Source of the DNA: Gp1-AA133 sp963850425
Lineage (GTDB): Bacteria > Acidobacteriota > Terriglobia > Terriglobales > Acidobacteriaceae
Reading direction: 5' to 3'
DNA: 64,000 nt
Assembly (NCBI GenBank): GCA_963850425.1
Contig: CAWKLF010000001.1
Coordinates: 1,550,001-1,614,000, forward strand
Below, piece after piece: positions 7,704-16,170 of this stretch; within the stretch, counting starts at the first letter, position 1; the number at the start of each line of letters is the position of its first letter. A program made the position numbers and the translations under genes. The notes under the pieces are model-generated. The model was not told the DNA's origin and searched no databases. It saw nothing but the letters and a program-made list of their open reading frames with translations.

Positions 7704-8666
7704 TTAATTTTGACCCGGAGTGATCCGCACGGAAACGCCCGCGCCTCCCCGCCCGACCATCGGTGCGAAAGCGACATGAGTCTTCGATCGAGTCGAATGA
7801 TGGTCGAAGACGTAGCCGCCGATCAGGTAGCCGACGGCGCCACCTACCAGCACGTCGGTCGGGAAGTGCTCCCGTCCTTGTACACGTTCGAATCCCGTGG
7901 CCGCCGCCAAACCGTAGACGGCCAGCTTGACCTTCCAGTTCGGATATTCCTTGGCAATCACGTGGGCCGCAGCGAATGCATTCGCCGTATGTCCGGAGGG
8001 AAATGAATCCGACGAGAAGTGAGAACCGCCGGGCCAGAACTCGCCGGCGTCGACTCCATTCGTTTGCGGTCGGGAGCGGGCGCTCGCGTACTTTAAGAAC
8101 GCGGTCAACAACTGCGTGTCGGCCATGGCCGTCATGGCCAGAGCCCCCGTTTCGCGTAAGTGCTCATCGTGTCGAATTGCGCCGCCCACCAAAGCTGACC
8201 CAGCGAAGGCAACCGGAATGTAGATTCCGGTCAGATTCGATGCTCTGCGGAAATCGGATACTCGCGCAGGATCGGTGCTGACATTGTTCACAGCGCTGTG
8301 ATCGAGGGCCAGCGACGCAACGGTTGCGGCTGCCGCCGGCGTGATCCACACCAGGTCTTTTTTATGGAGACGCAGGGGGCTCGTAAACATTGCCTTCTGG
8401 TCCCGCGCCATTCCAACGAAGCAGTGAGTGGGCGCCCATAGCGCACATTGCCCCGAGGATGCCGAGGGCTGCGGGTCGGGCGCGGAGGGAAGCTCCGGCG
8501 CAGGTTTCGACGAAGACTGCTGCTCCGTCTGAACTGGAACTTGTTGGTCGGGTAATGGTTGAACTTGCGCAAAACTGACGAGCGGAATAAATCCGATCAA
8601 AACCACTCGCGAGACACGCACGCAGAATAGGGCCCGATGTCGTGAAAACCGCTGTATTGACTGCAT
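7704..8666 (-). CDS. PAP2-family acid phosphatase/lipid phosphatase
   Basis: This 320-residue protein has a hydrophobic N-terminal signal, a Pro/Gln/Ser-rich linker (about 37-72) and a C-terminal PAP2 domain. The three phosphatase motifs are present: K192-x6-RP, SFPSGHTA (H226), and R261-x5-H267-x3-D271, where the usual Ser before R261 is Glu. Hydrophobic stretches around 105-125, 145-165 and 270-290 fit membrane association. Family members dephosphorylate lipid phosphates such as undecaprenyl pyrophosphate or phosphatidic acid. It is a single gene, not clearly in an operon. Confidence 0.85.
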   Translation of the reverse strand: MQSIQRFSRHRALFCVRVSRVVLIGFIPLVSFAQVQPLPDQQVPVQTEQQSSSKPAPELPSAPDPQPSASSGQCALWAPTHCFVGMARDQKAMFTSPLRLHKKDLVWITPAAAATVASLALDHSAVNNVSTDPARVSDFRRASNLTGIYIPVAFAGSALVGGAIRHDEHLRETGALAMTAMADTQLLTAFLKYASARSRPQTNGVDAGEFWPGGSHFSSDSFPSGHTANAFAAAHVIAKEYPNWKVKLAVYGLAAATGFERVQGREHFPTDVLVGGAVGYLIGGYVFDHHSTRSKTHVAFAPMVGRGGAGVSVRITPGQN

Positions 8667-8794
8667 GGTAGGGTGCTTTTGACTAAGTTAACGGCGCTCG
8701 AACCCCGCGTCAAGAGCGGTGTTTGAAGATCCGAGTGAAAAGGGCACACCTGGCCCTGGGACGCTCGCCCGAAGGGTAGGGCATCCGACACAAG

Positions 8795-9946
8795 CTACTG
8801 CCGCGGGACGTCTTCCAGACGGCACACAAATCCCCATCCCCCGCCCAATTCACTGACGGCCAATAGCAGTTCGTTGCTCCCCTTCTTCAGCGAAAGGTAC
8901 ACCGCATCATTTTCCGGATTGATGATGCCGAGAAAGCCCGGGTCGCGGAAGCCCTGCGCGCTGCGGCCGCGGTACAGAATCTTTCCGTTCAGGAATACGC
9001 TGACATCATCGCTGTAACCAATAGAGAGCCTTTTCACCTGGTCGCGGTCCGAGTCGATGGTGGTGCGCGCATACAGCAGTTTCATCCCCGGTTGCGGCTC
9101 CAGGCGCTTGGAAAAATCCCCCTGAAACGTAACCCGCGGGTGCGGCGCGTCCCGGTAGCGATACAACACGACAAAGCCCGGCGGCTCAGCTTCCACGTTT
9201 TGCCATTGAATGGAATTGCTCTCCGACGAACTGAGCGGAGCTTCAAGATTGCGGGCGTGACCGTCGTAAGAGGGTGAGATGCTCCATTTTGTGATCGTGT
9301 TGGGAGGCATGGGAGCAAGGTGGCGTTCCCAGGGCGCGTCGGGCGTGCTCCTGACGGAGAAATTCGTAAAGCAGGTCTCACCCGTGAGCGTGTACAAGGC
9401 GACTTGTCCCTTCTGCACGCCGCTCTTCAGATCGTCCATTGCCAGAGCAGGCTTCTCCATATCCTTGACGTAGAGTTTCGCCTGTGCGCCCGTCACTTCG
9501 AGTCGGAGATGGAACCATTCGGCTTTCGGAATGTCGACCGCGCCGGTGAATCCCGGACCGTTGAAGAGTTGCCAGTTGCGTCCGGTTTTAAGTACCGGCG
9601 TGTACTGCATGGCATCCGGCTGGCCGGACTTGTGCTGGCGAAGATAGATTTCTTCGTAGTTGGAACCATCGGCGGGAATACGAATGTCGAAGCCGAAAAA
9701 GCCGCGAACCGCCGGAGTTGCAACATCGACGTCGATCACGCCATCACGCATCTCGAAATCCTTGAGGACGGCGGCGCCCCCATCGATGAGGAGACACTTG
9801 CGGCCCTGATACTCGGCAAGCTTGGCATTTCCGTCGAGTTCCCACCGGGGAGAATCGGGAGGCACAGTAAGCGGTTGTCCGGCTTGTGCGTGGGCGACTA
9901 CGGCGCAAAGAAGAGTCAGAACGACCAGAGCGAGATGTCGATTCAC
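8795..9946 (-). CDS. Secreted protein with LamG-like and jelly-roll domains
   Basis: This 383-residue exported protein (signal peptide about 1-20, ending VVAHA) has an N-terminal concanavalin-like sheet domain (about 25-200), as in DUF1080/3-keto-disaccharide hydrolase-like proteins. A C-terminal galactose-binding-like domain (about 270-380) includes DDVSVFLNGKILYRG, a segment common in glycoside-hydrolase accessory domains. A carbohydrate-binding or hydrolytic role is likely but unproven. The start is a GTG with GGAGG 9 bp upstream. Confidence 0.65.
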   Translation of the reverse strand: MNRHLALVVLTLLCAVVAHAQAGQPLTVPPDSPRWELDGNAKLAEYQGRKCLLIDGGAAVLKDFEMRDGVIDVDVATPAVRGFFGFDIRIPADGSNYEEIYLRQHKSGQPDAMQYTPVLKTGRNWQLFNGPGFTGAVDIPKAEWFHLRLEVTGAQAKLYVKDMEKPALAMDDLKSGVQKGQVALYTLTGETCFTNFSVRSTPDAPWERHLAPMPPNTITKWSISPSYDGHARNLEAPLSSSESNSIQWQNVEAEPPGFVVLYRYRDAPHPRVTFQGDFSKRLEPQPGMKLLYARTTIDSDRDQVKRLSIGYSDDVSVFLNGKILYRGRSAQGFRDPGFLGIINPENDAVYLSLKKGSNELLLAVSELGGGWGFVCRLEDVPRQ

Positions 9947-10153
9947 CGCTTTCCTCCAGTGGCCAAATGCAATCTTTTCTGTCAGGGTGACGTGCGTTCG
10001 ACGATTCCGCTGAGAGAGGACGGCTGCTTAGACGCAGGAAGACTGGAAAGGTAACGCTAGAGAAATTGCGGTCGCGTGATGGACGGCTTCTCCCTGCGCG
10101 GTGTTAGCAGATGTGAGTGTTAGCCGTCGCAGTCACGATCGCGTAATAGCGGT

Positions 10154-11266
10154 CTATAGCGTCCGCTTGAACAGTGGTGTCGCGAGCGCCAGAGCCACGG
10201 TCCCGAAAATGGCCAGGTACACCATGTCGGGGACGATCGCAATGAAGCCTGATTCCTTCAGCAACAGAGCCTTGAATCCCGCAACCGCGTACGTGAACGG
10301 ATCCACCTTCGCTATGGCACGCAGCCAGGCAGGGAATGCCTGTACCGGATAAATCGATCCGCTCGGGAAAAACAGCAGCGTGTTGAGGATTCCAAAAATG
10401 GCACGCGGCACCAGGGGATCGTCCACCCGCACCATGAGCAGGAACATCATGGTGTTGAAAGCGATCGAGGTAAGCACGATCATCAGCAGCAGTCCCAGCG
10501 CCGTTGCCGGATCGAAGATCGTGCTCACACCCGCCAGCAGGGCCCCGATCACCGTGATCACTACGCCAGTCAGCACCGCCTTAATTGCTCCCGCCAGGTT
10601 CAGCCCGAACACCATCTCGGCCTTCGTGATGGGCGTTACGAGATATCCCTCATGGATGCCACGCGCCTTGTCGTCGATGTACAACATGCCGCCGCCAATC
10701 ATCACCGACACGAACATCGCCAGCGTGATCGACCCGGGCAGCAGGTACTTCATGTACTCGATATAGGGATACAGCTCCACAATCTGCAGCACCGTCTGCT
10801 GCAATAACCGCGGCTCGATAGCCGGCTGGTTCAGCGCATGGGTAATGTCGGCCAGTTCCTGCTCGAGCGTCGAGCTCATGAAGTTGTCGCTGTTGTCGAC
10901 CACCAGCGCGATCTGCGGGCGGTCCTGCTCGTACACGCGCCGCGAGTACTGCGGCGGGATAATGACCGCGCCCTGGATTTTTCCATTGCGCACGTCTTCG
11001 CGTGCGGTCTTCTCGTTGTCGTAGTACACGGGGATAAACGTCCGCATGTTGGCGCGCACCGAATCGAACGCCTGCCGGATCTTCAATGCCTGCGTGCCGC
11101 CGTCCTGGTCCACTACGCCCAGGCGCGCGTCTTTGATCTTTCCGCCAAACGCGTTGCCCAGCACGATCAACTGCACCAATGGGAAGATCATCGACGCCAG
11201 CATCAGCGTCGGCGACCGGAAAAACTTGCGCATCTCACGCTCGACAATCGCCATCATGCGGTTCAT
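10154..11266 (-). CDS. ABC-2 type transporter permease
   Basis: This 370-residue permease has an N-terminal transmembrane helix (about 18-38), a large extracytoplasmic domain (about 40-180), and five further helices from about residue 190 to the end. That is the layout of ABC2_membrane_3/DrrB/YhhJ-like drug exporters. It is the last gene of the tetR-hlyD-ATPase-permease operon and overlaps the ATPase gene by 4 bp. The system probably exports a hydrophobic compound through an outer-membrane channel such as TolC. Only one permease gene is present, so a homodimer is expected. Confidence 0.9.
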   Translation of the reverse strand: MNRMMAIVEREMRKFFRSPTLMLASMIFPLVQLIVLGNAFGGKIKDARLGVVDQDGGTQALKIRQAFDSVRANMRTFIPVYYDNEKTAREDVRNGKIQGAVIIPPQYSRRVYEQDRPQIALVVDNSDNFMSSTLEQELADITHALNQPAIEPRLLQQTVLQIVELYPYIEYMKYLLPGSITLAMFVSVMIGGGMLYIDDKARGIHEGYLVTPITKAEMVFGLNLAGAIKAVLTGVVITVIGALLAGVSTIFDPATALGLLLMIVLTSIAFNTMMFLLMVRVDDPLVPRAIFGILNTLLFFPSGSIYPVQAFPAWLRAIAKVDPFTYAVAGFKALLLKESGFIAIVPDMVYLAIFGTVALALATPLFKRTL

Positions 11267-12324
11267 GGTCGTAACCCCGGGGCCTGTGGCATCGTGAATC
11301 CGTAAGCCTTGACCAACTCGTCGCGCAGCTGGCGACCGGTGTAGTGCACAAAAACGTCGTCCAGCGTTGTGCTCTGGACCGTTAACGATTTCACGGGAAT
11401 GCCTGCGTGCACTGCCATCTCGACTAGCGCCGTCGTGGTGCCCGACCCGTTGCCGGTCAGTACGCGGTACATGCCCGCGCCTTCATGCTGCACCGAAGTC
11501 ACATCGGGCAGCTTATGCAGGCGTTCTTCCATGTCGGCGGGAGGATGATCGAACTGCACTTCGATCACGTTCGATCCCGGCACACTGGCCTTCAGGGCCG
11601 CCGGAGAGTCGAGCGCAACCAGCTTGCCATGATCGACGATCGCGATCCGGTCACACAGCCGGTCGGCTTCGTCCATGTAGTGGGTCGTGATCAGAATCGT
11701 AAGTTGCCGGTTCTTCTTGATGTTGGTCAGCATCTCCCAAACCGCCACCCGCGATACCGGATCCAGCCCCGTGGTCGGCTCATCCAAAAAGAAAATCCGC
11801 GGACTATGCACCAACCCGCGCGCGATCTCCAACCGGCGCCGCATGCCGCCCGAAAGCGTCTTGGTCTGAGCGCCACGCCACTTTGTCAGATCCACCAGTT
11901 CCAGCAATTCGTCGACCGCCTCTTTTCGCCGTTTCGCTGGAACGTCATAGAGCTTCGCGTAGATATTCATGTTCTCTTCCACGGTCAGGTCCAGATCGCT
12001 GGTCAGCGCCTGCGGAATCACGCCAATGCAGCGCCGCGCCCCATCCGCATCCTTCGCCACATCATGCCCCGCAACCACCGCCCGCCCCGCAGTGATCGGC
12101 AGCAGCGTTGTCATCATCCGGATGAGCGTCGACTTCCCGGCCCCGTTCGGCCCCAGCAGTCCGAAGATTTCTTCGTCGGCAACGTGAAAAGTGACGTCAT
12201 CGACGGCGACAAAGTCGCCATACTTCTTCACGATGTGCTCGACATCGATGGCATTACCGCCGCTTTTTTCCGGACCTTCGCATCCGTGCCCGCTGACGAC
12301 TTCGTTCCCGTTCGGCCCGGTCAT
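11263..12324 (-). CDS. ABC transporter ATP-binding protein (DrrA/CcmA-like)
   Basis: This 353-residue ATPase has Walker A LLGPNGAGKST (about residues 56-66), the signature LSGGMRRRLEIARGL, Walker B RIFFLDEPTTGLDP and a switch His in ITTHYMDEA. The C-terminal ~100-residue extension is like DrrA-type daunorubicin exporters. It overlaps both hlyD (4 bp) and the permease gene (4 bp), so expression should be coupled. The ~25-residue N-terminal Gly-rich extension before the ABC domain suggests the true start could be later, but the 4-bp overlap favours this one. Confidence 0.92.
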   Translation of the reverse strand: MTGPNGNEVVSGHGCEGPEKSGGNAIDVEHIVKKYGDFVAVDDVTFHVADEEIFGLLGPNGAGKSTLIRMMTTLLPITAGRAVVAGHDVAKDADGARRCIGVIPQALTSDLDLTVEENMNIYAKLYDVPAKRRKEAVDELLELVDLTKWRGAQTKTLSGGMRRRLEIARGLVHSPRIFFLDEPTTGLDPVSRVAVWEMLTNIKKNRQLTILITTHYMDEADRLCDRIAIVDHGKLVALDSPAALKASVPGSNVIEVQFDHPPADMEERLHKLPDVTSVQHEGAGMYRVLTGNGSGTTTALVEMAVHAGIPVKSLTVQSTTLDDVFVHYTGRQLRDELVKAYGFTMPQAPGLRP

Positions 12325-13418
12325 GGCCGCTGCTCCGCGGACGCATCCTGCTTCTGCGTAGCCTTCAACTGGACGGGAGAAACCAGCACTTCCGCGGTCA
12401 TACCCGGAACGTAAGCGCCCTTAGGATTTTCGAGCCGCACCTTGAGCACAATCGTTTTGATGTCGCGCTTGCGCCGGTTCACATCGCGCTGCGTAGCAAA
12501 GTCCGCTTCGGCTGACTTGTAAAAGACTTTGCCGGAGGTCTCAGTCCCGCCCGGCAGTCTCACCTTCAGCGTATCTCCCAGCCCGATGTGATCCGCCTGC
12601 GTTTCCGGAATCGCCGCCCGAACCCAGGTATCACCCAGGTCCACAATCGTCACGATGGGCTGGCCGACGTTCAGCACTTCCCCTTCGCGTGCCGCGCGCA
12701 CCGACACGGTCCCCGTAACCGGAGCATAGATATTCGTGTAGCCCAGCCGGACTTCCGCCTGCCGCTTCTGTTCCTCGGCATTCTTCAAGTCTGCCTGCGT
12801 CGATGCCACCGTGCTGCTGGCAGCATTCGCTTGATGCGTACGGGCAATTGCCGAATTCAAATCGGCCTCCGCCGCCGTCACTTGATCTTTCAACGATTGC
12901 ACATTCGCCTTCGACGCCGCCAGGTTGGTTTCGGCCTGCACGCGCTCCTGGTCCGACGCGACTCCCTGCTTCGCAAGTTCGATCATGCGCCGGCTATCGC
13001 TTTGTGTCCGTTCGAGCGCGGCCTGCGCTTGCGCCAGCTGCGAAGTCATTGAGCGCAGCCTCGCTTGCATGTTACTTACATCGCTGGTCGTAGATCCTTT
13101 GGTGGACTCCTCCGTGTAACGCATCCCCGAAACCTTCGACCGCAAACTTGAGATTGTGGCCGAGGCCGCCGCTGCCTGCGCCTGCAGTTCCGCCGGATCA
13201 ATCACCGCGATCAACTGCCCCGCCTTCACCTGCGTGCCTTCATCGACCAGCAACTTCTGCAGCCGCCCCTGCGTCTGTGGACTCACGATGACCTGGTTCG
13301 AATCCACCGTGCCAATGAGCACAAGATCCTTATTGCTGGGCGTAGAAAAGAAGTAGTAGCCCAGCGCGATCACAAAGATGATTCCTAGAAGAATGAAAAA
13401 CTTGTTGCGAGGATTCAC
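12321..13418 (-). CDS. HlyD-family efflux periplasmic adaptor
   Basis: This 365-residue membrane-fusion protein has an N-terminal transmembrane anchor (about 7-24), a split biotinyl-lipoyl domain (VSPQTQGRLQKLLVDEGTQV, and again near TGTVSVRAAREGEVLNVG), and a long central coiled-coil hairpin rich in Ala/Gln (about 75-215). It would link the inner-membrane ABC exporter to an outer-membrane channel. It overlaps tetR by 4 bp upstream and the ATPase by 4 bp downstream. No outer-membrane factor gene is found nearby, so a TolC-like partner must be encoded elsewhere. Confidence 0.92.
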   Translation of the reverse strand: MNPRNKFFILLGIIFVIALGYYFFSTPSNKDLVLIGTVDSNQVIVSPQTQGRLQKLLVDEGTQVKAGQLIAVIDPAELQAQAAAASATISSLRSKVSGMRYTEESTKGSTTSDVSNMQARLRSMTSQLAQAQAALERTQSDSRRMIELAKQGVASDQERVQAETNLAASKANVQSLKDQVTAAEADLNSAIARTHQANAASSTVASTQADLKNAEEQKRQAEVRLGYTNIYAPVTGTVSVRAAREGEVLNVGQPIVTIVDLGDTWVRAAIPETQADHIGLGDTLKVRLPGGTETSGKVFYKSAEADFATQRDVNRRKRDIKTIVLKVRLENPKGAYVPGMTAEVLVSPVQLKATQKQDASAEQRP

Positions 13419-14092
13419 TTGGATTCTCCTTCGACCGGCAGGGCCGTCGGTTGGAAGAGAGCTGCGGAAATAAAATCAAGCACGGCAGCACGCCGCGCGG
13501 CAATCCGCTCCGGACTCAGCGGGTCCTGCTGCATCAACAGTTTCATGAACGGCGCGCTGCCGAAGTAATGCACCACCACCGCCGCCATCGACGGGATGAA
13601 CTGCATCGGGTCCACCGGACGGAACACGCCCGCGGCGATTCCGTCTCGCAACAATTTCAGTAACTCGTCCAGCAGGGGCTTCATCGACGACTTCACGATG
13701 CGCAGTGCTTGGGGGTGTCGTGGCATCATGAACATCTCGCGCTGCACCATCTCGCGGTGCTGCGGATGGCTCGCCAGAAAATCAAAAAACGCGCCCACGT
13801 ACCGCAACAGTTTTTCAGCAGGCGGACTGCTCTCCTTCAGAATCGGCATCAGAACCGCGTCGCGCTCGCGAAAGACCTGTTCGAGCGCCGCCGCGTAAAG
13901 AGCACCCTTGTCGCGAAAGTAGTAATAGAGGAGCGCCTTGTTAACCTTGGCCGCCTTGGCAATCGCGTCGGTGCGCGCTCCGGCCACACCCTCCCGGGCA
14001 AACTCGCGGATGGCCGCCTGCAGGATGGCCTCCCGGCTTTCCTCCGGCTTCCCACGGGATCCTAGACGCGCGCGTGCTGGCTGGCTGGACAT
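13415..14092 (-). CDS. TetR/AcrR-family transcriptional regulator
   Basis: This 225-residue regulator has the TetR helix-turn-helix near residues 20-65 (GVAGARTDAIAKAAKVNKAL followed by YYYFRDKGALY) and an alpha-helical ligand-binding domain behind it. It is the first gene of the efflux operon and probably represses it until an exported compound binds. An 18-bp imperfect palindrome at 14108-14125, 15 bp upstream of the ATG, is the likely operator. The ligand is unknown. Confidence 0.9.
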   Translation of the reverse strand: MSSQPARARLGSRGKPEESREAILQAAIREFAREGVAGARTDAIAKAAKVNKALLYYYFRDKGALYAAALEQVFRERDAVLMPILKESSPPAEKLLRYVGAFFDFLASHPQHREMVQREMFMMPRHPQALRIVKSSMKPLLDELLKLLRDGIAAGVFRPVDPMQFIPSMAAVVVHYFGSAPFMKLLMQQDPLSPERIAARRAAVLDFISAALFQPTALPVEGESK

Positions 14093-14107
14093 AGATGCGA
14101 TATCAAT

Positions 14108-14125
14108 TAATTAACCAGTTAGTTA
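14108..14125 (-). promoter_or_regulatory. Palindromic operator before tetR-hlyD-ABC operon
   Basis: TAATTAAC and GTTAGTTA flank a central CA and match as an inverted repeat at 7 of 8 positions. The site lies in an AT-rich stretch 15 bp upstream of the tetR start, where an autorepressing TetR dimer would sit. Inferred from symmetry and position. Confidence 0.55.
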
Positions 14126-14199
14126 GATTATAAACAAAAAAATCGCCAACTCGCAAGCCCCGGGAACGGGTTAACCACTTGAGAAATAATCTCTTAAAG

Positions 14200-14234
14200 A
14201 AAAAGGGGAACGGCGATTGCACGCTCCCCTTTTT
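14200..14234 (-). terminator. Bidirectional rho-independent terminator after the MoaD-like gene
   Basis: AAAAAGGGGA and TCCCCTTTTT form a stem around a ~15-nt loop, giving a T-run after the stem on either strand. On the minus strand it lies 32 bp past the MoaD-like stop and separates the riboswitch operon from the tetR promoter. Confidence 0.65.
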
Positions 14235-14265
14235 CACTAATCGAATCTCGCAGCAGAGGTCACAT

Positions 14266-14547
14266 TTATGCTGCGCCCCCCGCAATCGACGGCACCAGCA
14301 GAATCTCATCCCCATCCTGGAAGGTATACGTCGGGCCGCCGAGAAAGCGGATGTCTTCTTCATTCACGTACACGTTGAGAAACCGCCGAAGCTCGCCGGC
14401 TTCGTCCCGCAAGTGCGGCTTCAGTTGCGGAAATTTCTGATCGAGCACGGTAAACAGCTCGCCCAGGTTTGCCGCCGCGCAATCTACTTTGCCAACGCCC
14501 TCTGTGAGCCGCCGCAACGCGGTCGGAATCTGCACCGTAATTGACAT
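14266..14547 (-). CDS. MoaD/ThiS-like ubiquitin-fold sulfur carrier with -GGAA tail
   Basis: This 93-residue beta-grasp protein carries the VNEEDIRFLGG and DGDEILLVPSIAGG segments of MoaD/ThiS/SAMP-type carriers. These are adenylated and thiocarboxylated on a C-terminal Gly-Gly and hand sulfur to a biosynthetic enzyme. Here the Gly-Gly (90-91) is followed by two extra alanines, so activation would need prior removal of the tail. The start MSITVQIP at 14547 leaves a 1-bp gap after the threonine-synthase-like stop. Pairing with a PLP enzyme under a SAM riboswitch argues for a role in sulfur amino-acid synthesis rather than molybdopterin; no other moa gene is nearby. Confidence 0.85.
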   Translation of the reverse strand: MSITVQIPTALRRLTEGVGKVDCAAANLGELFTVLDQKFPQLKPHLRDEAGELRRFLNVYVNEEDIRFLGGPTYTFQDGDEILLVPSIAGGAA

Positions 14548-14548
14548 C

Positions 14549-15802
14549 TCAGGCCTCCACCGTTTCCGGAACATCGAGCGAGTTCTCGAGATAGCGTTCG
14601 AACTCCGCCAGCTTAGGCGCAATCGCCGCTTCCCCTTCGTACTTACCCGCCAGCGCATCTGTGGTTTTCAATCCGTTGCCCGTGATGCAGAGAACAGTCG
14701 TTTCGTCGGGAGAGATGCGGCCGTCGCGATAGAGCTTGCGCGCGCAACCCACCGTCACCCCGCCCGCCGTCTCGGTGAAAACGCCTTCCGTCTCCGCGAG
14801 AAGCTGAATCGACTCAACGAGCTCGGCATCAGAAACGTCTTCCGACCAACCGCCGCTCTTCGTGATGGCCTTGATCGCGTAATGCCCGTCGGCCGGATTT
14901 CCGATGGCGAGCGACCGCGCGATGGTCGCAGGCTTCTGCGGCTCGATCTCCGGGCGCCCCGCCTTCACGGCGGTGGAGATTGGCGAGCATCCGGTCGCCT
15001 GGGCACCGAAGAACTTCACCGGCTTGGCCTCAACCAGGCCCAGCGTGATCAGTTCATCGAAAGCCTTCTTGATTTTCGTGATGAGCGATCCGCCCGCCAT
15101 AGGCACGACGACGTTATCCGGGAGCCGCCACCCCAGTTGTTCAGCGATCTCGAACCCGACCGTCTTCGATCCTTCGGCGTAATAGGGTCGCAGGTTCACA
15201 TTCACAAATCCCCAGCGATGCTCGTCGGCGATCTGCGAACACAAGCGGTTCACCTGGTCGTAGCTTCCAGCGATGCGCACGACTTTCGCGCCGTACACCT
15301 GCGTGCCAAGAATCTTCGCCGGCTCAAGGTCGGCAGGAATGAAGATCCACGCCTTGAGTCCGTTGCGTGCGGCCTGCGCCGCCACGGAGTTGGCAAGGTT
15401 GCCGGTCGACGAGCACGACACCGTGTCGAACCCAAACGCGCGTGCCTGCGACAACGCCACCGCCACCACGCGATCTTTGAAGCTCAGCGTAGGCAGGCAG
15501 ACAGCATCGTTCTTGATGCAGAGCTTGCGTGCTCCAATTTCTTTCGCAAGGTTTGGCGCGTTCAACAACGGTGTAAAGCCAACGGGCAGGCTGGCATGAA
15601 AATCCTGGGGGAGGGGAAGTAGCTCCGAGTAGCGCCACATGTTGGGAGGGCGTTGGGCGATCTTCTCGCGCGTAAATTCCGCGCGCACCGCATCGTAGTC
15701 GTAGCTGACTTCCAGGGGAGAAAAACAGTCGTCGCAAATCGACCGGGGCTGATTGCCCCAGCTCTTGCCGCACTCGCGACATCGCAATTCGTAGTGAGCC
15801 AT
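14549..15802 (-). CDS. thrC: Threonine synthase-like PLP enzyme (possible homocysteine synthase)
   Basis: This 417-residue fold-type II PLP enzyme starts with a small zinc ribbon (C8, C11, C23, C26) and has the Schiff-base lysine K109 in PTLSFKDR, the SSTGNLANS phosphate-binding loop and a C-terminal CITGNGLKT. By family it is a threonine synthase (O-phosphohomoserine to threonine). A SAM-I riboswitch at 15931-16049 lies upstream and a MoaD/ThiS-like sulfur carrier follows by 1 bp. This is odd for threonine synthesis and suggests use of a protein thiocarboxylate to make homocysteine. The start MAHYELRC fits the zinc ribbon; the frame extends to 15868 without homology. Confidence 0.88.
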   Translation of the reverse strand: MAHYELRCRECGKSWGNQPRSICDDCFSPLEVSYDYDAVRAEFTREKIAQRPPNMWRYSELLPLPQDFHASLPVGFTPLLNAPNLAKEIGARKLCIKNDAVCLPTLSFKDRVVAVALSQARAFGFDTVSCSSTGNLANSVAAQAARNGLKAWIFIPADLEPAKILGTQVYGAKVVRIAGSYDQVNRLCSQIADEHRWGFVNVNLRPYYAEGSKTVGFEIAEQLGWRLPDNVVVPMAGGSLITKIKKAFDELITLGLVEAKPVKFFGAQATGCSPISTAVKAGRPEIEPQKPATIARSLAIGNPADGHYAIKAITKSGGWSEDVSDAELVESIQLLAETEGVFTETAGGVTVGCARKLYRDGRISPDETTVLCITGNGLKTTDALAGKYEGEAAIAPKLAEFERYLENSLDVPETVEA

Positions 15803-15873
15803 CTTGCTACTCGCCTTCTCGCGAGTAGCTGTGGACGAGCGTCCCTGGAGAAAAAGTCTCCTAAACACGAAGA

Positions 15874-15898
15874 CCTCTTCTCCGGAAAGGAAAAGAGG
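15874..15898 (-). promoter_or_regulatory. Hairpin in the riboswitch expression platform
   Basis: On the minus strand CCTCTTTTCC pairs with GGAGAAGAGG (10 bp, one G-U) around a 5-nt loop. It lies 33 nt after the SAM aptamer and 70 nt before the gene. Only a broken T-rich stretch follows, so it may act as a terminator or as a helix competing with an antiterminator. A smaller hairpin (GGAGA/TCTCC) follows. Confidence 0.45.
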
Positions 15899-15930
15899 TT
15901 ACGGGAAAGCGGATAGAAAGCCGCGTGCCC

Positions 15931-16049
15931 GAATCTCATGTTTCCCCGTCTCCGGGAGAGAGTTGGCACCAAGCAGTCACGATAGATGATCGCGACCCGG
16001 TTGCCGTGGCGTCACAGGGCTCGTCCCTCAGCCACTCTGCATGAAATTC
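15931..16049 (-). promoter_or_regulatory. SAM-I (S-box) riboswitch
   Basis: The leader of the thrC-like gene matches the SAM-I aptamer point by point on the minus strand. P1 is a 10-bp helix: GAATTTCATG (16049-16040) with CATGAGATTC (15940-15931). Then come AGAGTGGCTGAGGGAC, GCCCTGTGACGCC, CGGCAACC, a variable P3 arm, GGTGCCAAC, and the P4 hairpin CCCGGAGACGGG. SAM binding by this class normally switches off methionine and sulfur genes. The presence of every conserved block makes this a confident call; I could not run a covariance model. Confidence 0.93.
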
Positions 16050-16170
16050 AAGGTCAGCCCGCGAACGGGCCAACTTGGAGATAGATCCTACTGGTCGCAA
16101 GGGGTTCTGTCAAGAAAATGGCTGATCATGGACCCGGGTCTCCAGTTTCTACCTGAGTCAATGACAGGAG

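Noticed and set aside
7870..7905. GTTCGAATCC tRNA T-loop-like string
   Set aside because: It falls inside the PAP2 phosphatase gene and no cloverleaf or acceptor stem can be formed around it.
11485..12414. 309-codon plus-strand frame in the efflux operon
   Set aside because: Antisense to the ABC ATPase with Walker motifs; Arg/His/Pro-rich translation typical of shadow frames.
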